From: an uncultured Treponema sp.
Lineage (GTDB): Bacteria; Spirochaetota; Spirochaetia; Treponematales; Treponemataceae
NCBI GenBank assembly: GCA_937902445.1
Contig: CALELJ010000228.1
Location: 1 to 24,226, forward strand
Reading direction: 5' to 3'
DNA: 24,226 bases
The translations under genes and the position numbers were made by a program. The notes beneath the pieces were generated by a model, which saw only the letters and a program-made list of their open reading frames with translations, ran no database searches and was not told the DNA's origin. Positions 13,639 to 20,630 of this stretch are shown here, one piece after another (the stretch's first letter is position 1; every line of letters begins with the position of its first letter).

Positions 13639-14538
13639 ATGAAAGTAACAATGATCGGTATGGGTGCAGTAGGCGCCGTTGTTGGAAAGAGGCTCAATGA
13701 GTTTCTTGGGAAAGATAACCTTCAGTGCATTGCGGAAGGAAAAAGAATCGAAAGATACAGGAGCACCGGAATATTCATCAACGGTGAAAAAATCGATTTC
13801 AACTATGTAACGCCGGAGGATGCCCAAATCGCAGACCTTGTGATCATAGCAACAAAAAACCTTCAGCTTAAAGAAGTCCTTGTCCAGATTAAAAATTCAG
13901 TCGGTCCCGACACAGTAATCCTCTCACTCCTCAACGGAATACAAAGTGAAAGCGACATTGCAGAAGTTTACGGTGAAGAAAAAACTCTCTACGGATACAT
14001 TGTAAATTTAAGTTCCACAAATGAGAAAAGCATCATCACCTGCGGTCATGAAGGAACAATCTATTTTGGTGAAAATGACAACAGCAAGTCAGATCGTGTC
14101 CTTAAAATAAAGAAACTTTTCGATGATGCAAAAGTCAATTGTGTAATACCGGATGACATACATCTGATGCAGTGGAAGAAATTCCTGCTCAACGTTTCAT
14201 GCAACACCATTTCCGCCCTGTGCCGGCAGACATACAAGGGATTCCGGAATGAAGTAATGCAGGATCTGGTACGTCAGTGCAGCAACGAAGTGATTCAGGT
14301 TGCAAACGCAAAGGGAATAGCTCTCACTCCGGAAATGACAGAAGACAACATACGGATGACAGCCGCTTTGAACGACGACGGAAAGACATCCATGTTCCAG
14401 GATGTGGAGGCAAGACGGAAAACTGAAAATGACTATTTCTGCGGAACTATCGTACGCCTTGGAAAAGAGCTGGGCATTGAGACACCGGTATGTGCCCTGC
14501 TTCAACAATTGGTCAAATGCGTTGAAACCGCTTTCTAA
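13639..14538 (+). CDS. panE: Ketopantoate reductase-family protein (2-dehydropantoate 2-reductase)
   Basis: Family reaction: NADPH reduction of 2-dehydropantoate to pantoate for coenzyme A. 299 residues. N-terminal Rossmann fold with GMGAVG (7-12) and 'DLVIIATKNLQLKEVL', then 'LLNGIQSESDIAEVYG'. The C-terminal helical domain has 'WKKFLLNVSCNTISALC' (catalytic Lys near residue 179) and 'KTSMFQDVEARRKTENDYFCGTIVRLGKELGIETP', the substrate-binding S/D/E pattern. Length and motif order fit PanE, but many paralogues of this fold act on other 2-oxo acids, and no panB or panC is nearby, so the exact substrate is inferred. It probably has a leaderless mRNA. Confidence 0.82.
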   Translation: MKVTMIGMGAVGAVVGKRLNEFLGKDNLQCIAEGKRIERYRSTGIFINGEKIDFNYVTPEDAQIADLVIIATKNLQLKEVLVQIKNSVGPDTVILSLLNGIQSESDIAEVYGEEKTLYGYIVNLSSTNEKSIITCGHEGTIYFGENDNSKSDRVLKIKKLFDDAKVNCVIPDDIHLMQWKKFLLNVSCNTISALCRQTYKGFRNEVMQDLVRQCSNEVIQVANAKGIALTPEMTEDNIRMTAALNDDGKTSMFQDVEARRKTENDYFCGTIVRLGKELGIETPVCALLQQLVKCVETAF

Positions 14539-14567
14539 TTGAAACAAAACCCATAAAGCATTAAAAT
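14539..14567 (+). promoter_or_regulatory. purC promoter, TTGAAA-N17-TAAAAT
   Basis: TTGAAA (14539-14544, directly after the preceding stop codon) and TAAAAT (14562-14567) are 17 bases apart. The short leader carries AAGGAG (14593-14598) before the ATG at 14606. TACAAT (14571-14576) is a possible second -10. Confidence 0.55.
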
Positions 14568-14605
14568 TGATACAATAAATTTTAGATACCTTAAGGAGCA
14601 TTCCT

Positions 14606-15448
14606 ATGAAAAAAATTATCAGCGGAAAAGTACGCGAAGTTTATGACCTTGAAGACGGACGCATGGTTATCGTTACAACAGACCGCATTTCTGCTTTTGA
14701 TGTAATTCTTCCAACCATGATCACAGACAAGGGCAAGGTTTTGAATGCTCTTTCAAATTTCTGGTTCAACTACACAAAGGATATCTGCGCAAACCACATG
14801 ATTTCTTCTGAACTCAAGGACATGCCTGAAGAATTCCAGAAGCCTGAATTCGAAGGACGCACAATCCTCGTAAAGAAACTCAAGATGGTTCCATATGAGG
14901 TTATCGTCCGCGGATACATGTTCGGATCAATGTACGAAGCATACAAAAAGGGAGAACCTTTCCTTGGCCACAGCTTCGACAAGGAATACCAGCAGGCAGA
15001 AAAGCTTGCAGAACCAATCGTAACACCTTCAACAAAAGCCGCTGAAGGACACGACATCAACGTTACTCTCGAATACATGAAGAATGACCTTGGTGAAGAA
15101 CTTGGTACAAAAATCGAACAGGCAGCTCTTGCAATCTACAAGAAGTGCTACGACCATGCATACAAGAATGGAATCATCATTGCCGACACAAAGTTTGAAT
15201 TCGGTCTTACAGAAGACGGAACTCTCGTTCTTGCCGATGAAGTACTTACTCCAGACTCAAGCCGTTTCTGGGATCTTTCAAAGTATGCAGTAGGTTCAAG
15301 CCCTGCAAGCTACGACAAGCAGTTTGTACGTGACTGGCTCAAGGACAACAATCTTGCTGGCGATCCTAACATCAAGGAAATTCCTGCAGATGTTGTTGCA
15401 AAGACTTCCGCAATCTACAAGGAATGCGAAATAAAGATCTGCTGCTAG
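14606..15448 (+). CDS. purC: Phosphoribosylaminoimidazole-succinocarboxamide (SAICAR) synthase
   Basis: Joins aspartate to CAIR using ATP, a step in purine synthesis. 280 residues. Recognised by 'SGKVREVYDLEDGRMVIVTTDRISAFDVILP' (the KVR-YD ATP-binding start and DRISAFD), 'VPYEVIVRGYMFGSMYEAYKKGE' and 'IADTKFEFGL'. 'LADEVLTPDSSRFWD' and 'SYDKQFVRDWL' complete the set, all in canonical order. Its clear ribosome binding site (AAGGAG) fixes the start. Codon choice is very regular, suggesting high expression. A PlsC-type gene follows after five bases and has no visible ribosome binding site of its own, so the two are probably one transcript. Confidence 0.96.
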   Translation: MKKIISGKVREVYDLEDGRMVIVTTDRISAFDVILPTMITDKGKVLNALSNFWFNYTKDICANHMISSELKDMPEEFQKPEFEGRTILVKKLKMVPYEVIVRGYMFGSMYEAYKKGEPFLGHSFDKEYQQAEKLAEPIVTPSTKAAEGHDINVTLEYMKNDLGEELGTKIEQAALAIYKKCYDHAYKNGIIIADTKFEFGLTEDGTLVLADEVLTPDSSRFWDLSKYAVGSSPASYDKQFVRDWLKDNNLAGDPNIKEIPADVVAKTSAIYKECEIKICC

Positions 15449-15453
15449 ACTAG

Positions 15454-16278
15454 ATGTCAGAACACATCAATAGAAAAGGGGTATACGTTCCGCAAACAGG
15501 AATCGCATACCCCGACTCTCCAGACATTCCTCTTCTTAATCCCCCTGTAAAATACGATACAGATTTTGAAAATGATTACCCGTTTCTGGATACTTCCCTT
15601 TACGGAAAATTCAATAATTTCATAATCTATGCGGGAATATTCATTCTTGTCTTTCCACTTCAGAAAATTGTTTACGGCTTGAAGATCCAGGGAAAGGAAA
15701 ACCTTAAAAAAAACAGGCATCTGTTCAAAAATGGTGCCATGACAATATCAAACCATGTTTATGCATGGGACTTTCTTGCGGTCCTGCAGGCGGTAAAATT
15801 CAGAAGACTCTGGTTTCCTGCCAGAGCACTTCAGGTAAAATCCAGTTCACGTTTCATGATCCGAGGTGCGGGAGGATTGCCGATTCCTGAAACACCGGCA
15901 GCACTTAGAAAATTCAATATGGCTTTTGATGAGCTCCACGCTAAGAAAAAATGGCTTCATGTTTTTCCTGAATGCTGCAGATGGGACTTTTACCAGCCTC
16001 TAAGATCATTCAAGAAAGGTGCTTTCAAGATGGCTTACCGCTATGACATTCCGGTAATTCCAATGGTATTTTCATACAGGGAACCTGGAAAAATCTTCAA
16101 GATGCTTGGAATAAAACACCCCTTTGTAACGCTTCACATAGGCAAACCTATCGTTCCGTCTGAAACAAAGGGGGAATCAAGAAATGAAATCTGTGATGCC
16201 ATGAGAAAGGAAGCCCATGCCCAGATGGCGTCAATGGCAGGCATTGAAAAAAACAAATGGCCTGTCGAGCTTGATTAG
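15454..16278 (+). CDS. PlsC-type 1-acyl-glycerol-3-phosphate acyltransferase family protein
   Basis: 274 residues. Acyltransferase motifs: 'ISNHVYAWDFL' with the H101-X4-D106 catalytic pair, 'AGGLPIPETPAALRKFN' (motif II), 'LHVFPECCRWDFYQPLRSFKKGAFKMAYRYDIPVIPMVF' (motifs III and IV; FPEC where most have FPEG). One hydrophobic segment (about 56-72, 'FIIYAGIFILVFPLQKI') precedes the domain and likely anchors it to the inner membrane. The family transfers acyl groups to lysophosphatidic acid or related lipids; the substrate cannot be read from sequence. It lies five bases after purC, an odd metabolic pairing but a likely shared transcript, and is convergent with the GH3 gene at a distance of 15 bases. 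Confidence 0.82.
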   Translation: MSEHINRKGVYVPQTGIAYPDSPDIPLLNPPVKYDTDFENDYPFLDTSLYGKFNNFIIYAGIFILVFPLQKIVYGLKIQGKENLKKNRHLFKNGAMTISNHVYAWDFLAVLQAVKFRRLWFPARALQVKSSSRFMIRGAGGLPIPETPAALRKFNMAFDELHAKKKWLHVFPECCRWDFYQPLRSFKKGAFKMAYRYDIPVIPMVFSYREPGKIFKMLGIKHPFVTLHIGKPIVPSETKGESRNEICDAMRKEAHAQMASMAGIEKNKWPVELD

Positions 16279-16293
16279 GCTTTCTTCCACTGA

Positions 16294-17991
16294 CTATTTT
16301 ACCAGCTGTTCAAAAAGGCTGCGGCGCTTTTCATCCTGCATGAGAAGGTTCAGCTTAAACTGTCCGTCGCGACCATTTCCGCTTTTTATGCAGTTTTCCT
16401 TGTATGATTCAAAAGAATTTTTGATCATCACATGTGGAACAGGAACTGCAATTCGCAGAGAATCACGCTTGGCCTTGTATTCAATGTTGATTTCCTTGAG
16501 TTTTGCATCAACGGCATCATTGAGAACCTTTACATCTTCCGGAGAAATATTTTCATTTTCGAATTCATAGTAGATGTGGTAAACGGAATTCTGAACATCA
16601 GCAAAACCGACAAAGAAGTTCAGTTTTATTCCAGTATCTTTCTGTGCCTGTCCAACGGCATCAATAAACTGTCTTTCATGAAGCTTTTCTCCAGTCATGG
16701 AAATGATTCCGTTGATTTTCTGGACAAACTGAATGGTTGGAATCGTTCCATAGTAACCTGTAACTTCAATGAGATCGTTCATGTTGTAGCGATAGAGGCC
16801 TGCATATGTCGTGACAAAAATCGAATAGCGTTTTCCAACTTCAAGTTCATGAAGCTGAAGGAATTTTGGATTTTCATTATCCAGGTCCGACGCCTCGATG
16901 AATTCAAAATAGTGGAAATGTGGGAAAAGAACAGTATCACTTTTTCCATTGAGAACAAGACCTGCACGGCACTCGGATGCAAAATACGAGAATTCCTGAT
17001 AAAGGATGTTCTTTGGGAAGGAGTCCGTAAACTTGTTCATGTAAACCTGTGTATTGCCGCATTTCCAGGTTGTAAGGATCTGAAGGTTAGGCCAGTAGTG
17101 CTTTGGAAGGATATCAGGATGTTCCGCCTTGAGTTTTCTGAGCTCCTGTGCCCTTTTTGGATTTGGCTCGAATGTTGGTGCCAGTGCCTTTCGTACTTCC
17201 GGAGAAACATCAATTTTTTCGTTGAGAGTTCCGCATTCAATATCTTTCACATAATCGTCAAAGAACATGTTCACATTGTTCTGCATCTCAACGATTGTCG
17301 ACGGATTTGCAGTAATGATAATGTGTATGTCCTGCTCAATAGCAATACGCATGAGGGTATAATATCGCGCAGTGTAATCAGTGATATCAAAAACTTCAGA
17401 TGGTGTTGAATGAATAGGTTTTACAAAATCAGGAATGTCCCGGCGAGTCACACCAGATACCGAACCATAAACAGTTCCGTCCGGTGCATATCCTTCAATT
17501 GACTTACCCACGATGGAAAGTTCAGGACCAAAGAAACTTTTCTTTCTGTGCATGATGAAGGTATAGAGCCACAGCTTTGTCATCTTGTTATAGATGTTGT
17601 CGTAATACTCATTTGTAACAGGAATCCACTTAGGCTCTTTAGTAGTTCCGCTTGTAGTCGCATACATCTTTGGCTTGCCAGGGAAAAGCACATTCTCCTC
17701 GCCATGCTTATGACGTTCTACAAAAGGGCGAAGATCTTCATAGTCCTGGGGCGCAACATTTTTCTGCCACAGGTCGAAAAGCTCGTCATCATTTTTTGCC
17801 GCGAGAATCTTTTCAAAATTGTGGCTTTTACCCCACTCCGTATTCTTCGCATATTCGAGAATTCCACGGAGTGTTCCGGCTGAAGATTTTTTACAGTTTC
17901 TAGCTGCCTTCTTTACCTTAAGAAACTGTACACGACCTGCAAACCAAAGAGCAGAAGTAATGAGCCAAGGATTTCCATTTTTCAGTGCCAT
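16294..17991 (-). CDS. GH3-family acyl-adenylating protein
   Basis: 565 residues, fitting the GH3 family, whose plant members join amino acids to jasmonate or auxin through acyl-adenylates. Visible motifs: the ATP loop 'YATTSGTTKEPKWIPVT' near residue 110, 'FFGPELSIVGKSIEGYAPDGTVYGSVSG', and 'QILTTWKCGNTQVY'. The third block is 'YRYNMNDLIEVTGYY', followed by 'INGIISMTGEKLHERQF' at the hinge to the C-terminal lobe. It also has 'FKLNLLMQDEKRRSLFEQL' at the end. GGGAGA about seven bases upstream sets the start. Bacterial GH3 proteins are widespread but their substrates are largely unknown, and no neighbouring gene points to one. Its own promoter lies just upstream, so it need not depend on the preceding transglycosylase gene. 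Confidence 0.88.
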   Translation of the reverse strand: MALKNGNPWLITSALWFAGRVQFLKVKKAARNCKKSSAGTLRGILEYAKNTEWGKSHNFEKILAAKNDDELFDLWQKNVAPQDYEDLRPFVERHKHGEENVLFPGKPKMYATTSGTTKEPKWIPVTNEYYDNIYNKMTKLWLYTFIMHRKKSFFGPELSIVGKSIEGYAPDGTVYGSVSGVTRRDIPDFVKPIHSTPSEVFDITDYTARYYTLMRIAIEQDIHIIITANPSTIVEMQNNVNMFFDDYVKDIECGTLNEKIDVSPEVRKALAPTFEPNPKRAQELRKLKAEHPDILPKHYWPNLQILTTWKCGNTQVYMNKFTDSFPKNILYQEFSYFASECRAGLVLNGKSDTVLFPHFHYFEFIEASDLDNENPKFLQLHELEVGKRYSIFVTTYAGLYRYNMNDLIEVTGYYGTIPTIQFVQKINGIISMTGEKLHERQFIDAVGQAQKDTGIKLNFFVGFADVQNSVYHIYYEFENENISPEDVKVLNDAVDAKLKEINIEYKAKRDSLRIAVPVPHVMIKNSFESYKENCIKSGNGRDGQFKLNLLMQDEKRRSLFEQLVK

Positions 17992-18031
17992 AATTTATCT
18001 CCCAAAATTCGAAGCTCCCCTTTCATAAAAA

Positions 18032-18060
18032 AGTTTAGTATTTTTGGATAAAAATTTCAA
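18032..18060 (-). promoter_or_regulatory. GH3 gene promoter, TTGAAA-N17-TAAACT
   Basis: On the minus strand TTGAAA (18055-18060) and TAAACT (18032-18037) are 17 bases apart, inside the 92-base gap downstream of the transglycosylase gene. The leader would be about 33 bases and includes GGGAGA. Confidence 0.5.
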
Positions 18061-18083
18061 ATCATGACAACAACCAGGACGAA

Positions 18084-19373
18084 TCATTTTTTTGCGGATG
18101 GAATATAAAGAACCTTGCCTATTTTGAGGATGGCATTTTCACTTATTCCGTTTGTATCACACAGAGCCTGAACTGTGACACCGAATTTTCTTGAGATGCT
18201 CCACAGGGAGTCACCTTTCACCACAGTGTATTTGAACGGAAATTCTATAGGCTGAATTTTCGAAACGGCATTCTCAACAGCTTCTTTCATTCCCAGCGGC
18301 AATCTGATTTCATACTCTGCGGCAGGCGGAGTGAATCCTTTTGTCAATGCAGGATTTAAATGTTTCAGCGTTTTCTCACTTATGCCGGATTCCTTTGCGA
18401 TGGCAGCCAGCATGTATGGTTTTCTCACCTTCACATAATCAAAGGCGGCATCCCTGACCTGAACAAGTTCCTCATATTCCTTATCATGGCGTGGAAGATC
18501 GACGGAATATTTTTCCGGATTCGTCGCAATGTCGGCTATGGCTATGAGCTTTGGAATATATTCTGCAGTCTGTCTTGGAATTGCCTTTTTTTCAACCAGA
18601 AGCCAGTAGTCATTTGTCTTTGCTTTCTTTATGGAGCGGGTCATAGCTCCATTGCCACAGTTGTATGCCGCAATCGCAATCAGCCAGTCATTGAAAATTT
18701 TGTAGTTGTCCTGAAGTTTGGAAATTCCGGCCTGGGTTGAAAGCCACGGATCATATCTTTCATCTACATATTCATTAAGTTTCAGAAAAGGCCTTACACT
18801 GTTGGCCATGAACTGCCACATTCCTATGGCTCCGGAACGGGAGCGCACGGAAGTCTTATATCCGGATTCAACAACAGGAAGATATTCAAGCTCAAGAGGA
18901 ACTTCTCTTTGAGAAACGCAGTTCCTGACGTAGATTCTATATTCAACGGCATTCTCAAGAATTCCGCGAAGAATTTTCTGCCATTTTTCTGAAAGGTAGA
19001 TATTCCTCCAATATTCAACCTCAGGTCTGTCACCGTACAGTTCAACAAGACTGTATTTAGTTTCATTGACAAGCGGAAGTTCCGGGGACTCCTCGATTAT
19101 TTCCTTGGAATCAACAAGTTCAAATCCATCCCGAGTTTTTTTCTTATCTTTTTTACCTTTCTTCTTTTCTTCAGCCTTTTTATCTGTACCGGATTTTTCT
19201 TTGGCGGAATTATCATCTACTACAGCATTTTCACCAGCGGCTTCAGTATCAACAGGTTTTTCTTCGATAAATATATTCAAGTCCGCAGGAGCTTCTTCCG
19301 GCTGTTCCTGGGCATATAAAAAAATTGGAAAAATCAACAGCAAAACGAGCAATTTCTTAAGATGCAAAATCAT
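18084..19373 (-). CDS. MltD-like membrane-bound lytic murein transglycosylase with LysM
   Basis: Cuts the glycan strands of peptidoglycan in the periplasm. 429 residues: signal peptide to about Ala21, then an acidic and lysine-rich linker (about 25-80, with 'KKAEEKKKGKKDKKKT'). The SLT domain (about 135-265) has catalytic Glu169 in 'EYLPVVESGYK', 'SGAIGMWQFMANSVRPF' and 'IAIAAYNCGNGAMTRSIKKA'. A degenerate repeat follows ('YMLAAIAKESGISEKTLKHLNPALT'), then a full C-terminal LysM (about 381-427, 'YTVVKGDSLWSISRKFGVTVQAL...IGKVLYIP') for murein binding. The order SLT-LysM matches MltD. A lipobox is not evident, so it may be periplasmic and not lipid-anchored. The 10-base palindrome CTAAATTTAG (19377-19386) lies between start and likely promoter. 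Confidence 0.9.
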   Translation of the reverse strand: MILHLKKLLVLLLIFPIFLYAQEQPEEAPADLNIFIEEKPVDTEAAGENAVVDDNSAKEKSGTDKKAEEKKKGKKDKKKTRDGFELVDSKEIIEESPELPLVNETKYSLVELYGDRPEVEYWRNIYLSEKWQKILRGILENAVEYRIYVRNCVSQREVPLELEYLPVVESGYKTSVRSRSGAIGMWQFMANSVRPFLKLNEYVDERYDPWLSTQAGISKLQDNYKIFNDWLIAIAAYNCGNGAMTRSIKKAKTNDYWLLVEKKAIPRQTAEYIPKLIAIADIATNPEKYSVDLPRHDKEYEELVQVRDAAFDYVKVRKPYMLAAIAKESGISEKTLKHLNPALTKGFTPPAAEYEIRLPLGMKEAVENAVSKIQPIEFPFKYTVVKGDSLWSISRKFGVTVQALCDTNGISENAILKIGKVLYIPSAKK

Positions 19374-19421
19374 GTTCTAAATTTAGCATAAGCACAATTT
19401 GTTGTAAATTGCAGTTAGAAT

Positions 19422-19450
19422 TTGATTATTTTAGAATATGCCTTTATCAT
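19422..19450 (+). promoter_or_regulatory. Promoter for the 19517 gene, TTGATT-N17-TATCAT
   Basis: TTGATT (19422-19427) and TATCAT (19445-19450) are 17 bases apart; transcription near 19457 would give a ~60-base leader containing a 19-codon ORF. TATTAT (19450-19455) is a weaker alternative. Confidence 0.45.
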
Positions 19451-19463
19451 ATTATGAGGTGAG

Positions 19464-19523
19464 ATGAATCCCTCTGAAACTGGATTTTTTCATTTCCAGC
19501 AGAGAATAAAGGCAGGATGGTAA
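19464..19523 (+). CDS. Possible 19-residue leader ORF overlapping the next start
   Basis: ATG at 19464 is preceded closely by GAGGTGAG (19456-19463) and reads MNPSETGFFHFQQRIKAGW before TAA (19521-19523). Its stop overlaps the ATG of the next gene (19517) as ATGGTAA, the geometry of translational coupling. It may be a regulatory leader peptide or chance; the very tight spacing to the purine-rich stretch weakens it. Confidence 0.3.
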   Translation: MNPSETGFFHFQQRIKAGW

Positions 19524-19969
19524 ATATGGATGGAATTCTAACTTCCGAAAACTTCAAAAAATTCATGGAGAATATTGCAGTCGACAACTATCACAACATG
19601 AAAGACATGGAAGCTGGATTTAAAAAGCATCTGCAGCTTATTTCAAAGGAAATCAAACTTGGTCAAATCAGTGTAGTCTATATAGCACCAAAAACACTCC
19701 ATAATCCAGAAGGCTTACGATCATTTCAGGTTCTGTTCATTTCCCCGGAAGGTTTTGATGATGTGCCATACGAAAAAGTTTATGGTACTGGGGAAGGCGG
19801 AACTATAACACTGACATTCAATCCATTGCCTGATGTTGAATGGACTGATGCGGAATTAAAGGAAATCGATCTCATAGGTAATATTTTTTCCATGGTCTCG
19901 ACAAAAACCAGATTGACTCAGAAAATAATCGAAATGTCGAACATCATAAATTCATTGCAAAGACAATAA
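19517..19969 (+). CDS. Small protein resembling the sensor half of a GGDEF protein
   Basis: 150 residues, no signal peptide or membrane segment. The core 'FKKHLQLISKEIKLGQISVVYIAP', 'FQVLFISPEGFDDVPYEKVYGTGEGGTITLTFNPLPDVEWTDAELKEIDLIGNIF' and 'KTRLTQKIIEMSNIINSLQ' recalls, from memory, the N-terminal regulatory domain that precedes GGDEF in some clostridial and spirochete diguanylate cyclases. Here the protein ends in the linker-like helix with no GGDEF part, and a hairpin follows 17 bases after the stop, so it appears to be a complete small gene, not a recent break. The start could be ATG 19517 or the third codon after it (19526); AAGG at 19508-19511 favours the first. Function unknown. Confidence 0.55.
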   Translation: MVNMDGILTSENFKKFMENIAVDNYHNMKDMEAGFKKHLQLISKEIKLGQISVVYIAPKTLHNPEGLRSFQVLFISPEGFDDVPYEKVYGTGEGGTITLTFNPLPDVEWTDAELKEIDLIGNIFSMVSTKTRLTQKIIEMSNIINSLQRQ

Positions 19970-19980
19970 GCTTTAAAATT

Positions 19981-20041
19981 AAAAAAGACTGTCTGGCAGA
20001 TACATGACATTCTGTTCATGAAACATAAGTGCCGGACAGTC
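19981..20041. terminator. Convergent terminator with inner hairpin
   Basis: GACTGTCTGGCA (19987-19998) pairs with TGCCGGACAGTC (20030-20041) over 12 positions with one G-T. Inside, CATGA and TCATG form a second stem. A-run 19981-19986 becomes a U-run for transcripts coming from the minus strand (the ABC operon). On the plus side only CCTTTATATTTT follows, so it is stronger for the minus strand. Confidence 0.85.
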
Positions 20042-20060
20042 CTTTATATTTTAAATTGAT

Positions 20061-20627
20061 TTACAACGTTTCAAGCTGGGGTGCCTGGCTTTCGTCTTCA
20101 GCATCTTCCTTTTCAGGAGCCTTCTTTTCTTTTATATCGTCTTCAGTTGCTTCAAAGGTCGATCTCAAAGCTCCCTGCACAAGATAAATGCTGGACTTGT
20201 CGTCAAGACGCGCATAGCACTGACTTCCGGTTGCAGTATTCTTTCCGACAACAATTCTTCTCAGGAGTTTTGTAGCACCGTAAGCTTCGACGATGATGGC
20301 ACCGTCAAATCCATAGCGCTCATTGTCGGCGGCGGATCCGGAAGAAACAGTTCCAAGGACCTTTATCTCGTTGACCGCATTTACAATTCCGTTTGCACGG
20401 TTAAGCTGGCATGGAACTTTTGATTCACCGACAAACCAGCTGTCATTCTCCTTGGCAATTGAAAGCATCGTTCCGTTGTTGTTGATGAGGACAAAATCAA
20501 TGTCCCCATCCGTCGTAACGATCTTAACATTCGTTCTGGCTTCAGAAACAAGCTGAACGGCATAGACCACAGCAAGAACTGCAACTACAGAAAGCAAAAC
20601 TACTTTTCTAACAAATTTTCTGCACAT
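20061..20627 (-). CDS. DUF4340-type membrane-anchored protein of the Gld-like ABC system
   Basis: 188 residues. One N-terminal hydrophobic segment (about 8-27, 'KVVLLSVVAVLAVVYAVQLV') without a clear cleavage site suggests an inner-membrane anchor with the rest in the periplasm. The body has 'IVTTDGDIDFVLINNNGTMLSIAKENDSWFVGESKVPCQLNRANGIVNAVNEIKVLGTVS', 'RYGFD' and 'CYARLDDKSSIYLVQGAL', the pattern of DUF4340 domains, followed by an acidic, disordered tail. DUF4340 proteins are often encoded next to GldG-like proteins. The ATG is three bases after the gldG-like stop, and a strong terminator follows, so it is the last gene of the operon. Confidence 0.8.
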   Translation of the reverse strand: MCRKFVRKVVLLSVVAVLAVVYAVQLVSEARTNVKIVTTDGDIDFVLINNNGTMLSIAKENDSWFVGESKVPCQLNRANGIVNAVNEIKVLGTVSSGSAADNERYGFDGAIIVEAYGATKLLRRIVVGKNTATGSQCYARLDDKSSIYLVQGALRSTFEATEDDIKEKKAPEKEDAEDESQAPQLETL

Positions 20628-20630
20628 AAC

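Noticed and set aside
16432..17409. 325-codon plus-strand ORF
   Set aside because: Antisense inside the GH3 gene, cysteine-rich and featureless; GH3 on the minus strand explains the sequence fully.
19377..19386. CTAAATTTAG palindrome as an operator
   Set aside because: A 10-base AT-rich palindrome is common by chance and has no second copy in the window.
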